From an uncultured Acidobacteriota bacterium (GTDB lineage Bacteria > Acidobacteriota > Vicinamibacteria > Vicinamibacterales > UBA8438), in NCBI GenBank assembly GCA_913043805.1, contig CAJWMX010000006.1, positions 1-19,873 on the forward strand: a stretch of 19,873 nt of DNA. The letters run 5' to 3'. Shown here piece after piece: positions 7,206 to 14,004 of the stretch; within the stretch, counting starts at the first letter, position 1, and every line of letters begins with the position of its first letter. The notes under the pieces were generated by a model that had not been told where the DNA came from, searched no databases, and saw only the letters and a program-made list of their open reading frames with translations. The position numbers and the translations under genes were made by a program.

Positions 7206-7513
7206 CTGTCTAGCGAGGCCGAGTCGCCGCGACTGGAGGAGGCCCTCGCCGAAACAGCGTCTGCTCCCAGCCCGGTCCGTAACTTGGCGCTGGGCGCGCT
7301 GGCTGGCGCGGCGGTGGCGGCCCTGGCGATGGCGGTGTTGCCTGTCGGCGACCGGAGCGCGGTGTCCGGACCGCCCCCCTGGACAACCAGACCCGCCGCT
7401 TCGAGATTGGGGCCCCGGAGCTGTCCGTCGACTTCCTGGGGTTGGCGATCGCACCCGACGGAAGCCAGCTCCTGATACGGGGCGTGGGCCCGAACGGTGT
7501 CCCGATGCCGTAG
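7206..7513 (+). pseudogene. Remnant of Ser/Thr protein kinase with TolB/WD40-like region
   Basis: Two frames together give a recognisable piece. At 7206-7380 there is a linker and one membrane helix (LALGALAGAAVAALAMAVLP). At about 7375-7513 comes RRFEIGAPEL and LAIAPDGSQLLIRG, the start of a TolB/WD40-like repeat region. The order linker-helix-beta-propeller start is common in acidobacterial receptor kinases. The frame changes at a run of C residues near 7373-7379. The kinase domain upstream and most of the propeller downstream are missing. The last frame ends at TAG 23 bases before the next gene. Confidence 0.5.
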
Positions 7514-7535
7514 CGACCGTGAGAGGATGTTGCCG

Positions 7536-8132
7536 ATGAAGCGCTCAACCCTCGTCTTGACCCTAGCCGCTACGGGGCTCGTCCTCACGGGTGCGCTCAG
7601 CCTGCGCGCCCAGTCCGGTCCGAGTGATGCCCCGCAGTATGAGAACGGCACCGATCTGGTCCTGCCCGCCGACTACCGCACCTGGACCTTTATCGGAGCG
7701 GGTATCGGGATGACCTACGAAGGCGAGGGGGGCGCTGGAAACGGACAGATGTTCTCCAACGCCTTCGTCAACCCGTCTTCGCATGAGCACTTCATGGAGA
7801 CCGGCACCTGGCCGGACGGGACCACGTTCGTCCTCGAGTTCCGGCAGTCGGATTCGGCCGCGTCGATCAACCAGGCGGGTCGGTTCCAGACCGAGCTGGC
7901 GTTTCTCGAGGCCGAGGTGAAGGATTCACGGTTCGAGGACGGCTGGGCGTTTTATCAGTTCGGGCCGGGCGGGAACCTCCGGGACGTAGCCCCGCGCATG
8001 ACCGGCGATGCCGTCGAGCCGTGCATCAAGTGCCACACCGAGCACACCGCGGTCGAGCGGACCTTCGTGCAGTTCTACCCAACGCTCCTCGAGGTCGCCC
8101 GTGAGAAGGGCACTCTGAAACCGGGCTTCTAG
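7536..8132 (+). CDS. Cytochrome P460-family c-type haem protein, exported
   Basis: This 198-residue protein has a signal peptide (MKRSTLVLTLAATGLVLTGA, cleavage near residue 26) and one haem c motif, CIKCH at 163-167 near the C-terminus, as in P460 proteins. YRTWTFIGAGIGMTY (48-62), the FVNPSSHEHF and GTWPDGTTFVLEF segments, and the late FVQFYPTLLEVA are family-like. Relatives oxidise hydroxylamine (P460 proper) or bind NO (cytochrome c'-beta). No Lys occurs between residues 3 and 128, so a P460-type Lys-haem cross-link looks unlikely. AGAGG ends nine bases before the ATG at 7536. The VTT gene begins six bases after the stop, so they are probably cotranscribed. Confidence 0.85.
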   Translation: MKRSTLVLTLAATGLVLTGALSLRAQSGPSDAPQYENGTDLVLPADYRTWTFIGAGIGMTYEGEGGAGNGQMFSNAFVNPSSHEHFMETGTWPDGTTFVLEFRQSDSAASINQAGRFQTELAFLEAEVKDSRFEDGWAFYQFGPGGNLRDVAPRMTGDAVEPCIKCHTEHTAVERTFVQFYPTLLEVAREKGTLKPGF

Positions 8133-8138
8133 GCCGTC

Positions 8139-8699
8139 GTGCCTCTCGCCCGTCTGATTGCTCTCGTGTTGTGGGTCGCGCTGGTCTTGGGGCTGAGCGT
8201 CCTATATGCCCTGCGGCCCGAGTTGCTGGAGCCGGAGCGGGTCGTCGAGACCCTCCGGGGCTCCGGCCAGTCGGTGCTGGTCGGCTACGTGGTCTTGAGC
8301 ATCCTCCGGCCCATCACGCTCATCCCGAGCACGGTCCTGATTGTCGTCGGGACGCTGCTCTTCCCTGATCTCAAGTGGTTCGTCATGATCAGCTCGCTGG
8401 CTGCCGTGGTGGCCTCGGCGGTGCTCATCTACTACTTCTTCGAGTTCCTCGGCCTTGGCGATCTCTTTGAGCGGAAGCATGCCAAGCACGTGCGCTGGCT
8501 CGAGAACCAGATGAACCAGAAGGGGTTCTGGCTGGTCGTCGGATGGTCGATGTTCCCGTTCGTGCCGACCGACGTGATCTGCTACGTGGCCGGGACCCTG
8601 CGGATGCACGTCGGCAAGTTCGCGCTCGGGGTGACGCTGGGCGAGATCCCGATCGTCGCCTTCTACGTCTGGGCGACGGGGGTGGTCGCGGGAGTGTAA
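8139..8699 (+). CDS. VTT-domain (TVP38/DedA-like) membrane protein 2
   Basis: This 186-residue membrane protein starts at GTG, six bases after the cytochrome P460 stop. It has an N-terminal helix, a re-entrant/VTT segment (ILRPITLIPSTVLIVVGTLL), a charged cytosolic loop (LFERKHAKHVRWLENQMNQK) and MFPFVPTDVICYVAGTLRM before the last helix. The pattern R/P-x-P...G twice is the DedA-superfamily signature. The linkage to a haem protein suggests cotranscription rather than a known shared function; lipid-linked carrier transport is the family role. It is not closely similar to VTT protein 1 over the loops, so this is not a recent tandem copy. Confidence 0.85.
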   Translation: MPLARLIALVLWVALVLGLSVLYALRPELLEPERVVETLRGSGQSVLVGYVVLSILRPITLIPSTVLIVVGTLLFPDLKWFVMISSLAAVVASAVLIYYFFEFLGLGDLFERKHAKHVRWLENQMNQKGFWLVVGWSMFPFVPTDVICYVAGTLRMHVGKFALGVTLGEIPIVAFYVWATGVVAGV

Positions 8700-8810
8700 G
8701 AGAGGGCGACGAAGGCTCTAGGCTCCAGGCTTCGGGCGCTCGAACGTGCGCGCCGAAGAGCATGCCGTCCGCGGGCTGATCGGGTAGGCTGGGGTGTTCT
8801 GGGAGGATTC

Positions 8811-11162
8811 ATGAGTCTTTCGCACCGAGTCCTGGCGCTAGTGCTGGCGTCGATCGTCACCGCCTCGACCGCCGCTGCCCAGCGGCGCGACTTCATTCCG
8901 CCGGTGACGGCGCCCGACGAGCCGGTGGTGCTCTACACCGCCGAGGTGCAGCGCATCCGGGTGGTGCCGGTCGCCAACGACCTCGAGCACCCCTGGGGCA
9001 TGGCCTTCCGGAGCAACGGCGACATCCTGGTCACCGAGCGCGACAAGGGCACGCTGCGCGTGATCCGCAACGGTCAGCTGCTCGACCGAGACGTCCCCGG
9101 AGTGCCCGAGGTGTTCTCCGACTCGGACCGTGCCGGCCTCATGGACGTGGCAGTACACCCCACTGACGACCGGATCGTCTACCTCACCTACTCCAAGTCG
9201 ATCCAGACCGACAGCGGGGAAGAGGGAGTCACGGTCGCGCTGGCGCGCGGGCGGCTCGACAGTGGCAATCTGACCGAGGTGCGCGACATCCTGGTGGCCG
9301 AAGGGGTCGACCGCGGCATCGCTGCCTCCCGCTTGATCTGGGGCCGGGACGACTCGCTGTACATGACTGTCGGCGGCTCGTATGTCTTCGCCGACACCGG
9401 CAGCTACGCACAGGATCCGGGCACTCACTTCGGCAAGCTGCTCCGCCTTAGCGACGACGGCAGCGCTGCCTCGGACAATCCGTTCCTCAGCGACTCGTCC
9501 TATCTCCCCGAGATCTACTCGATGGGCCACCGGAACCAGCTCGGGCTGGCCTGGCATCCCGAGACCGGCGATCTGTGGGCCACTGAGAACGGTCCCCAGG
9601 GTGGCGACGAGGCCAACATCATCAAATCGGGGGCCAACTACGGGTGGCCGCTGGCCTCCTACAGCCGCGAGTACTCGGGCGTCCGTGTGACCGACACGCC
9701 GTGGCGACCCGAGTTCGAGGATGCGGAAATTCTTTGGTGGCCGTCGATCGGTCCGTCCGGCCTCGCGTTCTATACCGGCCCACACTTTCCCGAGTGGGAA
9801 GGGAACCTCTTCGTCGGGTCGATGATGGAGGGCCGGATGCCGCGCACCGGTCACATCGAGCGGATCGTCTTCAACCGCCGTGGTGAGGAGATCCGTCGCG
9901 AGTCGCTCCTGACCGAGCTGAAGCAGCGGGTTCGTGACGTTCGGCAAGGGCCCGACGGGTATCTCTATGTGCTGACAGACGAGGCCGACGGCGTGCTCCT
10001 GCGAATCGAGCCGGCCCGGGCCATCGTCGACCCGCCGGGCAGCAGCATCTTCATCGACCGGCTGACCGAGGCGCGTGTGCCGCCGGTGCCTGAGTCGGAG
10101 TGGTCGGCCGAGCAGAGGGCGATCGCCGAGTCGTTCACCCGGAGCGGACAGCCAGGACAGGCGCTGCGCACGCTCCTCCGTGTGCCGGCGCTCGCCAACC
10201 GGTTCTCGCCGCTGCTGACCTACGTGTCCAACGACTCGACACTGTCGCCCCGACACCGCGCCATCCTGATCCTGCGGACCGCCTGGCTCGCCCAGAACGC
10301 GTACCTCTGGTCGGCGCACGCCGACCGGTCGGATCACGGGCTGGCGGCGGACGAAATCCGAGGGCTCGCCGAAGGCGAGGCTGACAGCTTCAACACGTTC
10401 GAGCAGGTGTTGATCGACTTTGCCAACCAGATGTTCCGGAACTCGGCAGTGACCGATGCCACCTGGGCCGAACTGAGCCGGATGTACGACACCGAGAATC
10501 TGGCCGACGCCGTGGTCACGGTGGCCGACGTCACGTCGTCGTCGATTCTGTTCAACACCTTCGGCGTGCAGCCTGATGCGGGAGCGCGGAACCTGATTCC
10601 GAACGCCGAGGTGGCGTACCGGATCGACGTGCCGGAGCGAGAGCCCCAGCTGTCGACCCCGCGCATCGATCCGATCGAGGGCGATGGGCTACGGGTCGGC
10701 CGTACGTTGCGGCAGCATCCCGACATGGAGTCGCAGTGGTATGCGAATCCGAGCTACGTGATGACCCCCGAGCGCTCGCGGCTCACGCCGCACGACCGGG
10801 AGATCCTGATTCTCCGCACCGGCTGGAACGCGCAGTCGGTCTATGAGTGGGCGAAGCACGTCGGCAGCGTCGGCCGTGCCCGTGAGCATGGACTGGAGCC
10901 GGAGTGGATCGCCCAGGGTCAGGATGCCACCGGGTGGAACGCGACCGAGCGTCTGCTGATCGACGCCGCCGACGAGCTGTATCGAGACACGATGATCTCG
11001 GATGAGACCTGGGCCGCGCTCTCGGAGTCCTACGACACCCACCAGCTGATGTCGATCGCGGCCACGGTCGCCCGCTACCGTAAGGTCTCCATGACGCTCA
11101 ACGCGTTGGGCGTACAGCCGCTGCCGACCGACGAGGGCTTCCCGGAGCTCCAGGGATACTAG
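8811..11162 (+). CDS. PQQ-dependent sugar dehydrogenase fused to two CMD-like domains
   Basis: This is a 783-residue exported fusion. After a signal peptide (1-24, cut near AAAQ), residues 45-402 form a soluble glucose/sorbosone dehydrogenase propeller: LEHPWGMAF (58-66), GLMDVAVHP (109-117), GHRNQLGLAW (239-248), GPQGGDEANIIKSGANYGWP (261-280) and RDVRQGPDGYLYVLTD (375-390). These carry the PQQ, Ca2+ and catalytic His region of the family. Two carboxymuconolactone-decarboxylase-type helical domains follow, about 430-590 and 640-775, each with RAILILRTAW or REILILRTGW and a W-x-x-H. GGAGG lies five bases before the ATG. The whole protein has no cysteine, including where many CMD domains carry one. 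It probably oxidises an aldose in the periplasm; the CMD role is unknown. Confidence 0.88.
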   Translation: MSLSHRVLALVLASIVTASTAAAQRRDFIPPVTAPDEPVVLYTAEVQRIRVVPVANDLEHPWGMAFRSNGDILVTERDKGTLRVIRNGQLLDRDVPGVPEVFSDSDRAGLMDVAVHPTDDRIVYLTYSKSIQTDSGEEGVTVALARGRLDSGNLTEVRDILVAEGVDRGIAASRLIWGRDDSLYMTVGGSYVFADTGSYAQDPGTHFGKLLRLSDDGSAASDNPFLSDSSYLPEIYSMGHRNQLGLAWHPETGDLWATENGPQGGDEANIIKSGANYGWPLASYSREYSGVRVTDTPWRPEFEDAEILWWPSIGPSGLAFYTGPHFPEWEGNLFVGSMMEGRMPRTGHIERIVFNRRGEEIRRESLLTELKQRVRDVRQGPDGYLYVLTDEADGVLLRIEPARAIVDPPGSSIFIDRLTEARVPPVPESEWSAEQRAIAESFTRSGQPGQALRTLLRVPALANRFSPLLTYVSNDSTLSPRHRAILILRTAWLAQNAYLWSAHADRSDHGLAADEIRGLAEGEADSFNTFEQVLIDFANQMFRNSAVTDATWAELSRMYDTENLADAVVTVADVTSSSILFNTFGVQPDAGARNLIPNAEVAYRIDVPEREPQLSTPRIDPIEGDGLRVGRTLRQHPDMESQWYANPSYVMTPERSRLTPHDREILILRTGWNAQSVYEWAKHVGSVGRAREHGLEPEWIAQGQDATGWNATERLLIDAADELYRDTMISDETWAALSESYDTHQLMSIAATVARYRKVSMTLNALGVQPLPTDEGFPELQGY

Positions 11163-11219
11163 CTAAAGCCCAAAGCCCGGAGTGCCGCTGAGCCGCCGCC
11201 GGCCCCGTACGTAAGAAGA

Positions 11220-11245
11220 GCCTCGGCCGTGTGGACGACCGAGGC
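11220..11245 (-). terminator. Rho-independent terminator, minus strand
   Basis: On the minus strand GCCTCGGTCG and CGGCCGAGGC form a 10-bp stem with one T-G pair and a six-base loop (TCCACA), followed directly by TCTTCTT. On the plus strand no T-run follows, so it points at the minus-strand small transcript and not at the convergent dehydrogenase gene. Confidence 0.6.
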
Positions 11246-11322
11246 CCTGAGTCGGGATCTGCGTCAGTGACGTTGGGTTGCCCCGTTCTGGGGAACCCTC
11301 CACCACTGTTGCTTGGAGGTCC

Positions 11323-11367
11323 CTACGAGGACGTCACCTCCGCAGAGCCACACTTCAGTTCGTCCAC
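11323..11367 (-). CDS. 14-codon ORF behind a perfect Shine-Dalgarno
   Basis: A GTG at 11367-11365 sits seven bases after AAGGAGG and encodes VDELKCGSAEVTSS, ending in TAG at 11325-11323. The peptide is acidic at the start, has one Cys and ends in Ser/Thr, with no membrane segment. No RiPP-modifying enzyme or transporter adjoins it, so I do not propose a peptide natural product. It could be a leader peptide, a small regulatory protein, or a translated stretch that sets the fold of the RNA. The ribosome site is much too strong to be expected by chance. Confidence 0.4.
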   Translation of the reverse strand: MDELKCGSAEVTSS

Positions 11368-11368
11368 A

Positions 11369-11381
11369 GGATCACCTCCTT
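11369..11381 (-). promoter_or_regulatory. Perfect 13-base Shine-Dalgarno (anti-16S) sequence
   Basis: The minus strand reads AAGGAGGTGATCC, the exact complement of the usual 16S rRNA 3' tail GGATCACCTCCTT. A 13-base match is expected far less than once in a window this size. The spacing to GTG (11367) is seven bases, which is optimal. The TGA inside it (11374-11372) also closes a short W-rich frame, so the two ORFs could be translationally coupled. Confidence 0.65.
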
Positions 11382-11497
11382 CGCAGGCGTACAGCATGCG
11401 GCGGGTCCCAACCCGCCCGGCCCCGGGGCCGCCCGGCCACCCACTCAGGACCGCCGCGCCAGGCGTTGCCGCCGACGCGGAACCACCACAGGGCCAT
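11372..11497 (-). CDS. Possible 41-residue Trp/Gly/Arg-rich small ORF
   Basis: An ATG (11497-11495) opens a frame beginning MALWWFRVGGNAWRGG with five Trp in 41 residues and ending in RLRRR. Its TGA lies inside the strong Shine-Dalgarno of the next small ORF, an arrangement typical of coupled genes. Against it: only a weak AGG upstream, and the frame crosses GC-rich hairpins that could equally be pure RNA structure. If the TTGACA at 11524 is the -35, transcription would begin near 11489, after this ATG. I do not recognise the protein. Confidence 0.22.
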   Translation of the reverse strand: MALWWFRVGGNAWRGGPEWVAGRPRGRAGWDPPHAVRLRRR

Positions 11498-11533
11498 CGT
11501 GCGCCTAAGCCTCGCGGTTGTCAAACCGGGCGC

Positions 11534-12007
11534 TCACGCGTCGGCTGGTTCGATGACGAGAAGCGTGTCTCGGGTCGCGCCAACAACGGCCTTCACTGGA
11601 ATTCGTCGGTCGAAGGTTGCGAGATACCCACCGTGGGAGTGGGCCAACCCCAGCAGATAGATGTCGGTGAGCTGTCGATGCCCGGCGATCATGGCGGCGT
11701 CGAAACGGTTGCCGTCGCGCGTCGACACGGTGTCGGGCCAGAAATGATGACCATCCGCTGAGCAGAACGCTGAAAGCCGTTCGATGAGGTCCAGCAGACG
11801 GCCAATCGGACTCCTGTAGGTCGGGTTCGAGAGCACCCTGACGAAGCCGTTCTCGGTGACTGGGCAGGTCGTCCACCCGAGGTGGTGGTGTTCCCCAAAC
11901 CAGTCATGCGCCAGCTCATGATGGACGTGGTCAGGGTCGAACAGGGCGACCAGGAGATTGACGTCGAGCAGGGCCGGGCGGTCCTGGCTCACCGGGCGGA
12001 GCCCCAT
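11534..12007 (-). CDS. vapC: VapC-type PIN-domain toxin
   Basis: PIN-domain ribonuclease toxins cleave RNA, often tRNA or rRNA, when their antitoxin is lost. This 157-residue protein has the family opening LLDVNLLVALFDPDHVHH with Asp15, then TTCPVTENGFVRVLSNP with Glu52, Asp115 (LTDIYLLGLA) and Asp133 (TFDRRI), which supply the acidic metal site. The ATG at 12007 is used here; a GTG at 11992 (VSQDRPALLD) would be closer to most relatives. The longer frame to 12241 is the shadow of vapB. It overlaps vapB by 77 bases and is last in the gntP-vapB-vapC run. Confidence 0.88.
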   Translation of the reverse strand: MGLRPVSQDRPALLDVNLLVALFDPDHVHHELAHDWFGEHHHLGWTTCPVTENGFVRVLSNPTYRSPIGRLLDLIERLSAFCSADGHHFWPDTVSTRDGNRFDAAMIAGHRQLTDIYLLGLAHSHGGYLATFDRRIPVKAVVGATRDTLLVIEPADA

Positions 12008-12227
12008 CGCCGTCCCGGAGGTCATTGACCAGCTGCATGGTCGGACGGCGACTGCCGCGGGCCCGGCGGGGAAGCACCGGCACGCCGTTTCTGGTGCGGA
12101 TCGGGCGATCGGAGGAGAGCGCGGTCCTGGCCAGCTCGGAAATGACCCGACCCGCGGTCGACTGGCGGACGGCCGCCAGCTCCTTGACCGTTTGCAGGAC
12201 GTCGTCGATATCCAGCGTGGTGCGCAT
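11931..12227 (-). CDS. vapB: VapB-type antitoxin, C-terminally extended
   Basis: The N-terminus MRTTLDIDDVLQTVKELAA is a ribbon-helix-helix DNA-binding segment; most relatives have one more Asp (DIDDDVL). The middle (TAGRVISELART, NGVPVLPRRA) and TMQLVNDLRDGDG form the toxin-binding tail of this group, which usually ends about there. The frame here runs on for some 25 proline-rich residues into vapC before stopping, giving 98 residues and a 77-base overlap. This may be an ancestral stop lost by mutation. It starts 18 bases after the gntP stop. Autoregulation with VapC is the family rule; no clear operator was picked out. Confidence 0.8.
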   Translation of the reverse strand: MRTTLDIDDVLQTVKELAAVRQSTAGRVISELARTALSSDRPIRTRNGVPVLPRRARGSRRPTMQLVNDLRDGDGAPPGEPGPPGPARRQSPGRPVRP

Positions 12228-12244
12228 GCATCACGCATCACCGG

Positions 12245-13591
12245 TCAAATCAGTCCGGTCGCCCAGAGCACGTAGACCACGGCCATCGATGCAGCGCCGT
12301 TGACGAACGTCACGCCGCCAAAGGAGATGAGCGCGCCCTTGAGCGACATCCGTGACAACGAGGTGCAGACCCAGAAGTAGCTCGAGTTCACATACTTGAT
12401 GATGATCGAGCCGGCCGCGCCCGCCAGCATCGTGGCCTCGGGGCTGAGTCCGAGGGTGTCCATCATCGGCGCTGCTACCGAGGCGGCGGTGATGACGCCC
12501 ACCGTGGTCGAACCCGTGATCATGTTGCCGGCGCTGCCGAGGACGAACGGCAAGAAGATGGCGGGCAATCCGGTGGCAGCCACCGTCTCGGCAATCGCGT
12601 CGACAGCGGGCGTCGAGCGGAGGACCTGGCTGAGCGACCCGCCCAGCCCGGTCACCATGATGATCATCGCCGAGCCTCTCAGCCCCTCTTCTACCCAGGT
12701 GCTGACCCGAGCCTCGGCCTGGTCAGCCTTGGTGTTCCTGTAGGCCAGCAGAATGCCGATGCTCAGGGCGACGACCGGCCACCCCAAATACAGCATGGCC
12801 GCGTTGACGATGTGGTCTTCCGGCAACGCGAACGCGGTGACGCTCTGGCTGGCGATCAGCACCAGCGGAATCAGGATCGGGGCATAGGCGCGCCACGTGG
12901 TGGGGAGCTCGGCCTCCCGCCCCTGCTCGATGAACGACTGCCCGACGAACTCCTCGGATGGCGGCGACTCGATGCGTGGACCAATGACCTGCGCGTAGGC
13001 CCACCCGGCCAGGGCGCCGATGAAGGTGGCAAGGCCACCAAAGACGATCACCCGTCCTATGTCGGCGTCGACCAACGCTACGGCCGCGAGCGGGCCCGGC
13101 GTCGGAGGCACCATGGCGTGGGTCAGCTGCATCGCCCCGACCAGGCCGGTGGCCATCACGCTCATGTTCAGACCGCTGTTGATGGCCGCGGAATGGACCA
13201 GCGGATTCAGGATCACGTAGCCGACGTCGGAGAAGATCGCCAGTCCGATCACGAAGCCGCTCAGGGTCAACGCCAGTGGCATCCGTTGCTGGCCCACCCA
13301 GCCGATCATCGAGGCTGTGATCCGTTCGATCCCGCCGGTGTGCTTGAGCGCCTCAGCCAGGATCGAGCCCAGGACGATGACCACTGCGATGCCCTGCACG
13401 GTACGGCCGAAGCCCTGCTCGAACGCATCGATGAAGGCCTCGCGATCGATCCCGGGAATCAGAGCGAAGAGCACGACCGGCACGAGCAGCGCGATGAAGA
13501 CGTGCCACTTGAACCTGGTGATCAAGAGGAACAGCAGGGCGACGACGGCCATCAAACCGCCGATGGCAATGAGGACACTCTCGGTAATCAC
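12245..13591 (-). CDS. GntP-family gluconate:H+ symporter-type permease
   Basis: This 448-residue inner-membrane permease of the gluconate/organic-acid family has about 12-14 hydrophobic helices. GGLMAVVALLFLLITRFKWH (11-30), SDVGYVILNPLVH (121-133), THAMVPPTPGPLA (157-169) and the late GSAGNMITGSTTVGVITAAS and YVNSSYFW segments are typical of GntP proteins. The GTG at 13591 fits the family N-terminus (ITESVLIAIGG) and lies six bases after a possible -10, so the mRNA may be leaderless. The open frame to 14017 is antisense to a real gene. The substrate could be gluconate, glycerate or a related acid; PQQ sugar oxidation nearby makes gluconate attractive but unproven. Confidence 0.9.
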   Translation of the reverse strand: MITESVLIAIGGLMAVVALLFLLITRFKWHVFIALLVPVVLFALIPGIDREAFIDAFEQGFGRTVQGIAVVIVLGSILAEALKHTGGIERITASMIGWVGQQRMPLALTLSGFVIGLAIFSDVGYVILNPLVHSAAINSGLNMSVMATGLVGAMQLTHAMVPPTPGPLAAVALVDADIGRVIVFGGLATFIGALAGWAYAQVIGPRIESPPSEEFVGQSFIEQGREAELPTTWRAYAPILIPLVLIASQSVTAFALPEDHIVNAAMLYLGWPVVALSIGILLAYRNTKADQAEARVSTWVEEGLRGSAMIIMVTGLGGSLSQVLRSTPAVDAIAETVAATGLPAIFLPFVLGSAGNMITGSTTVGVITAASVAAPMMDTLGLSPEATMLAGAAGSIIIKYVNSSYFWVCTSLSRMSLKGALISFGGVTFVNGAASMAVVYVLWATGLI

Positions 13592-13648
13592 ACGGGGAGC
13601 ATCATGCGCGCGTCCGGTGATGTCAATAAAGGCGCGTACAATGACGCG
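13592..13648. promoter_or_regulatory. Overlapping divergent promoters, gntP and hypothetical gene
   Basis: Only 57 bases separate two divergent starts. On the minus strand TTGACA (13626-13621), a 17-base spacer and GATGCT (13603-13598) lie six bases before the gntP GTG. On the plus strand TACAAT (13637-13642) lies six bases before the GTG at 13649, with only a poor -35. Neither start has a Shine-Dalgarno. Both arrangements suit leaderless transcripts, and the two promoters must compete for the same DNA. Confidence 0.5.
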
Positions 13649-13945
13649 GTGAGCTATCGCGATGAGCGAGGCGTTGTCTACGACCCGGTGCCGTTGCCGA
13701 CCAACGAGGTGACCGACGCCGTGGCCTTGGACGCGCGCCTGGTGCGGCGTCCCGCCGAGGCTCGCAAGACCATCCCGTTCTACTCCGGTACCGATGGCGT
13801 CGAGCTGGCACAGCAACCCCCCAACCATCGGCGTCGCTGGACCGATGCCCAGTGGCTCGCCTTCGAGGAGCACCGGAAGCTCGAACAGGAAGCGTCGCAC
13901 GCCGACGAGCCCCGGGCGGCAGTCTGGGTAGTGCGCGACCGGTAG
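13649..13945 (+). CDS. Conserved-looking hypothetical protein, 98 residues
   Basis: I do not recognise this protein. It begins VSYRDERGVVYDPVPLPTNE, has LVRRPAEARKTIPFYSGTDG in the middle and WTDAQWLAFEEHRKLEQEA near the end. It is soluble, rich in charged residues, without signal peptide or Cys. The GTG at 13649 is chosen because TACAAT ends six bases before it. An in-frame ATG at 13604 would add 15 residues but would overlap the gntP promoter. Codon use (third-position G/C) supports coding on this strand. The stop is 59 bases before the epimerase pseudogene. Confidence 0.6.
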   Translation: MSYRDERGVVYDPVPLPTNEVTDAVALDARLVRRPAEARKTIPFYSGTDGVELAQQPPNHRRRWTDAQWLAFEEHRKLEQEASHADEPRAAVWVVRDR

Positions 13946-14004
13946 TCCCCGGAGGCGCGTCACACTCCCGTCCGCTGCCTCGTCCTTCTGGACGAGGAGG
14001 AGCG

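Larger units (their letters stand above)
11213..11490 (-). ncRNA. Candidate structured small RNA/small-peptide transcript
   Basis: This gap without a conventional gene holds a dense series of stems, best read on the minus strand. In transcript order they are the palindrome GGCCCCGGGGCC (11430-11419), a 7-bp stem with 4-base loop (GGCGGGT/ACCCGCC, 11417-11400), a perfect 13-base Shine-Dalgarno (11381-11369) with a 14-codon ORF, a stem GGAGGT/ACCTCC (11341 to 11315), a 9-bp stem with one bulge (GGGTT-C-CCCC/GGGGC-AACCC type, 11298-11275), and a terminator (11245-11220). A perfect TTGACA (11524-11519) just after vapC could be a -35; the -10 17 bases on (CACGAT) is poor. I do not recognise the RNA. 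Confidence 0.4.

Noticed and set aside
8838..10337. Minus-strand open frame of 499 codons
   Set aside because: It is wholly antisense to the PQQ dehydrogenase, with no recognisable domain; long antisense frames are expected in GC-rich DNA.
11369..11381. Plus-strand GGATCACCTCCTT as a 16S rRNA 3' end fragment
   Set aside because: The flanking bases do not match 16S rRNA on either side; the minus-strand reading as a Shine-Dalgarno with a start codon at seven bases explains it better.
11323..11497. RiPP precursor interpretation of the two small ORFs
   Set aside because: No maturase, protease or transporter gene adjoins them, and neither peptide has a recognisable leader/core pattern.
12812..13945. 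Long plus-strand open frame of 377 codons
   Set aside because: Most of it is antisense to gntP, whose protein is a clear family match; only the last 99 codons (13649-13945) look like a real gene.
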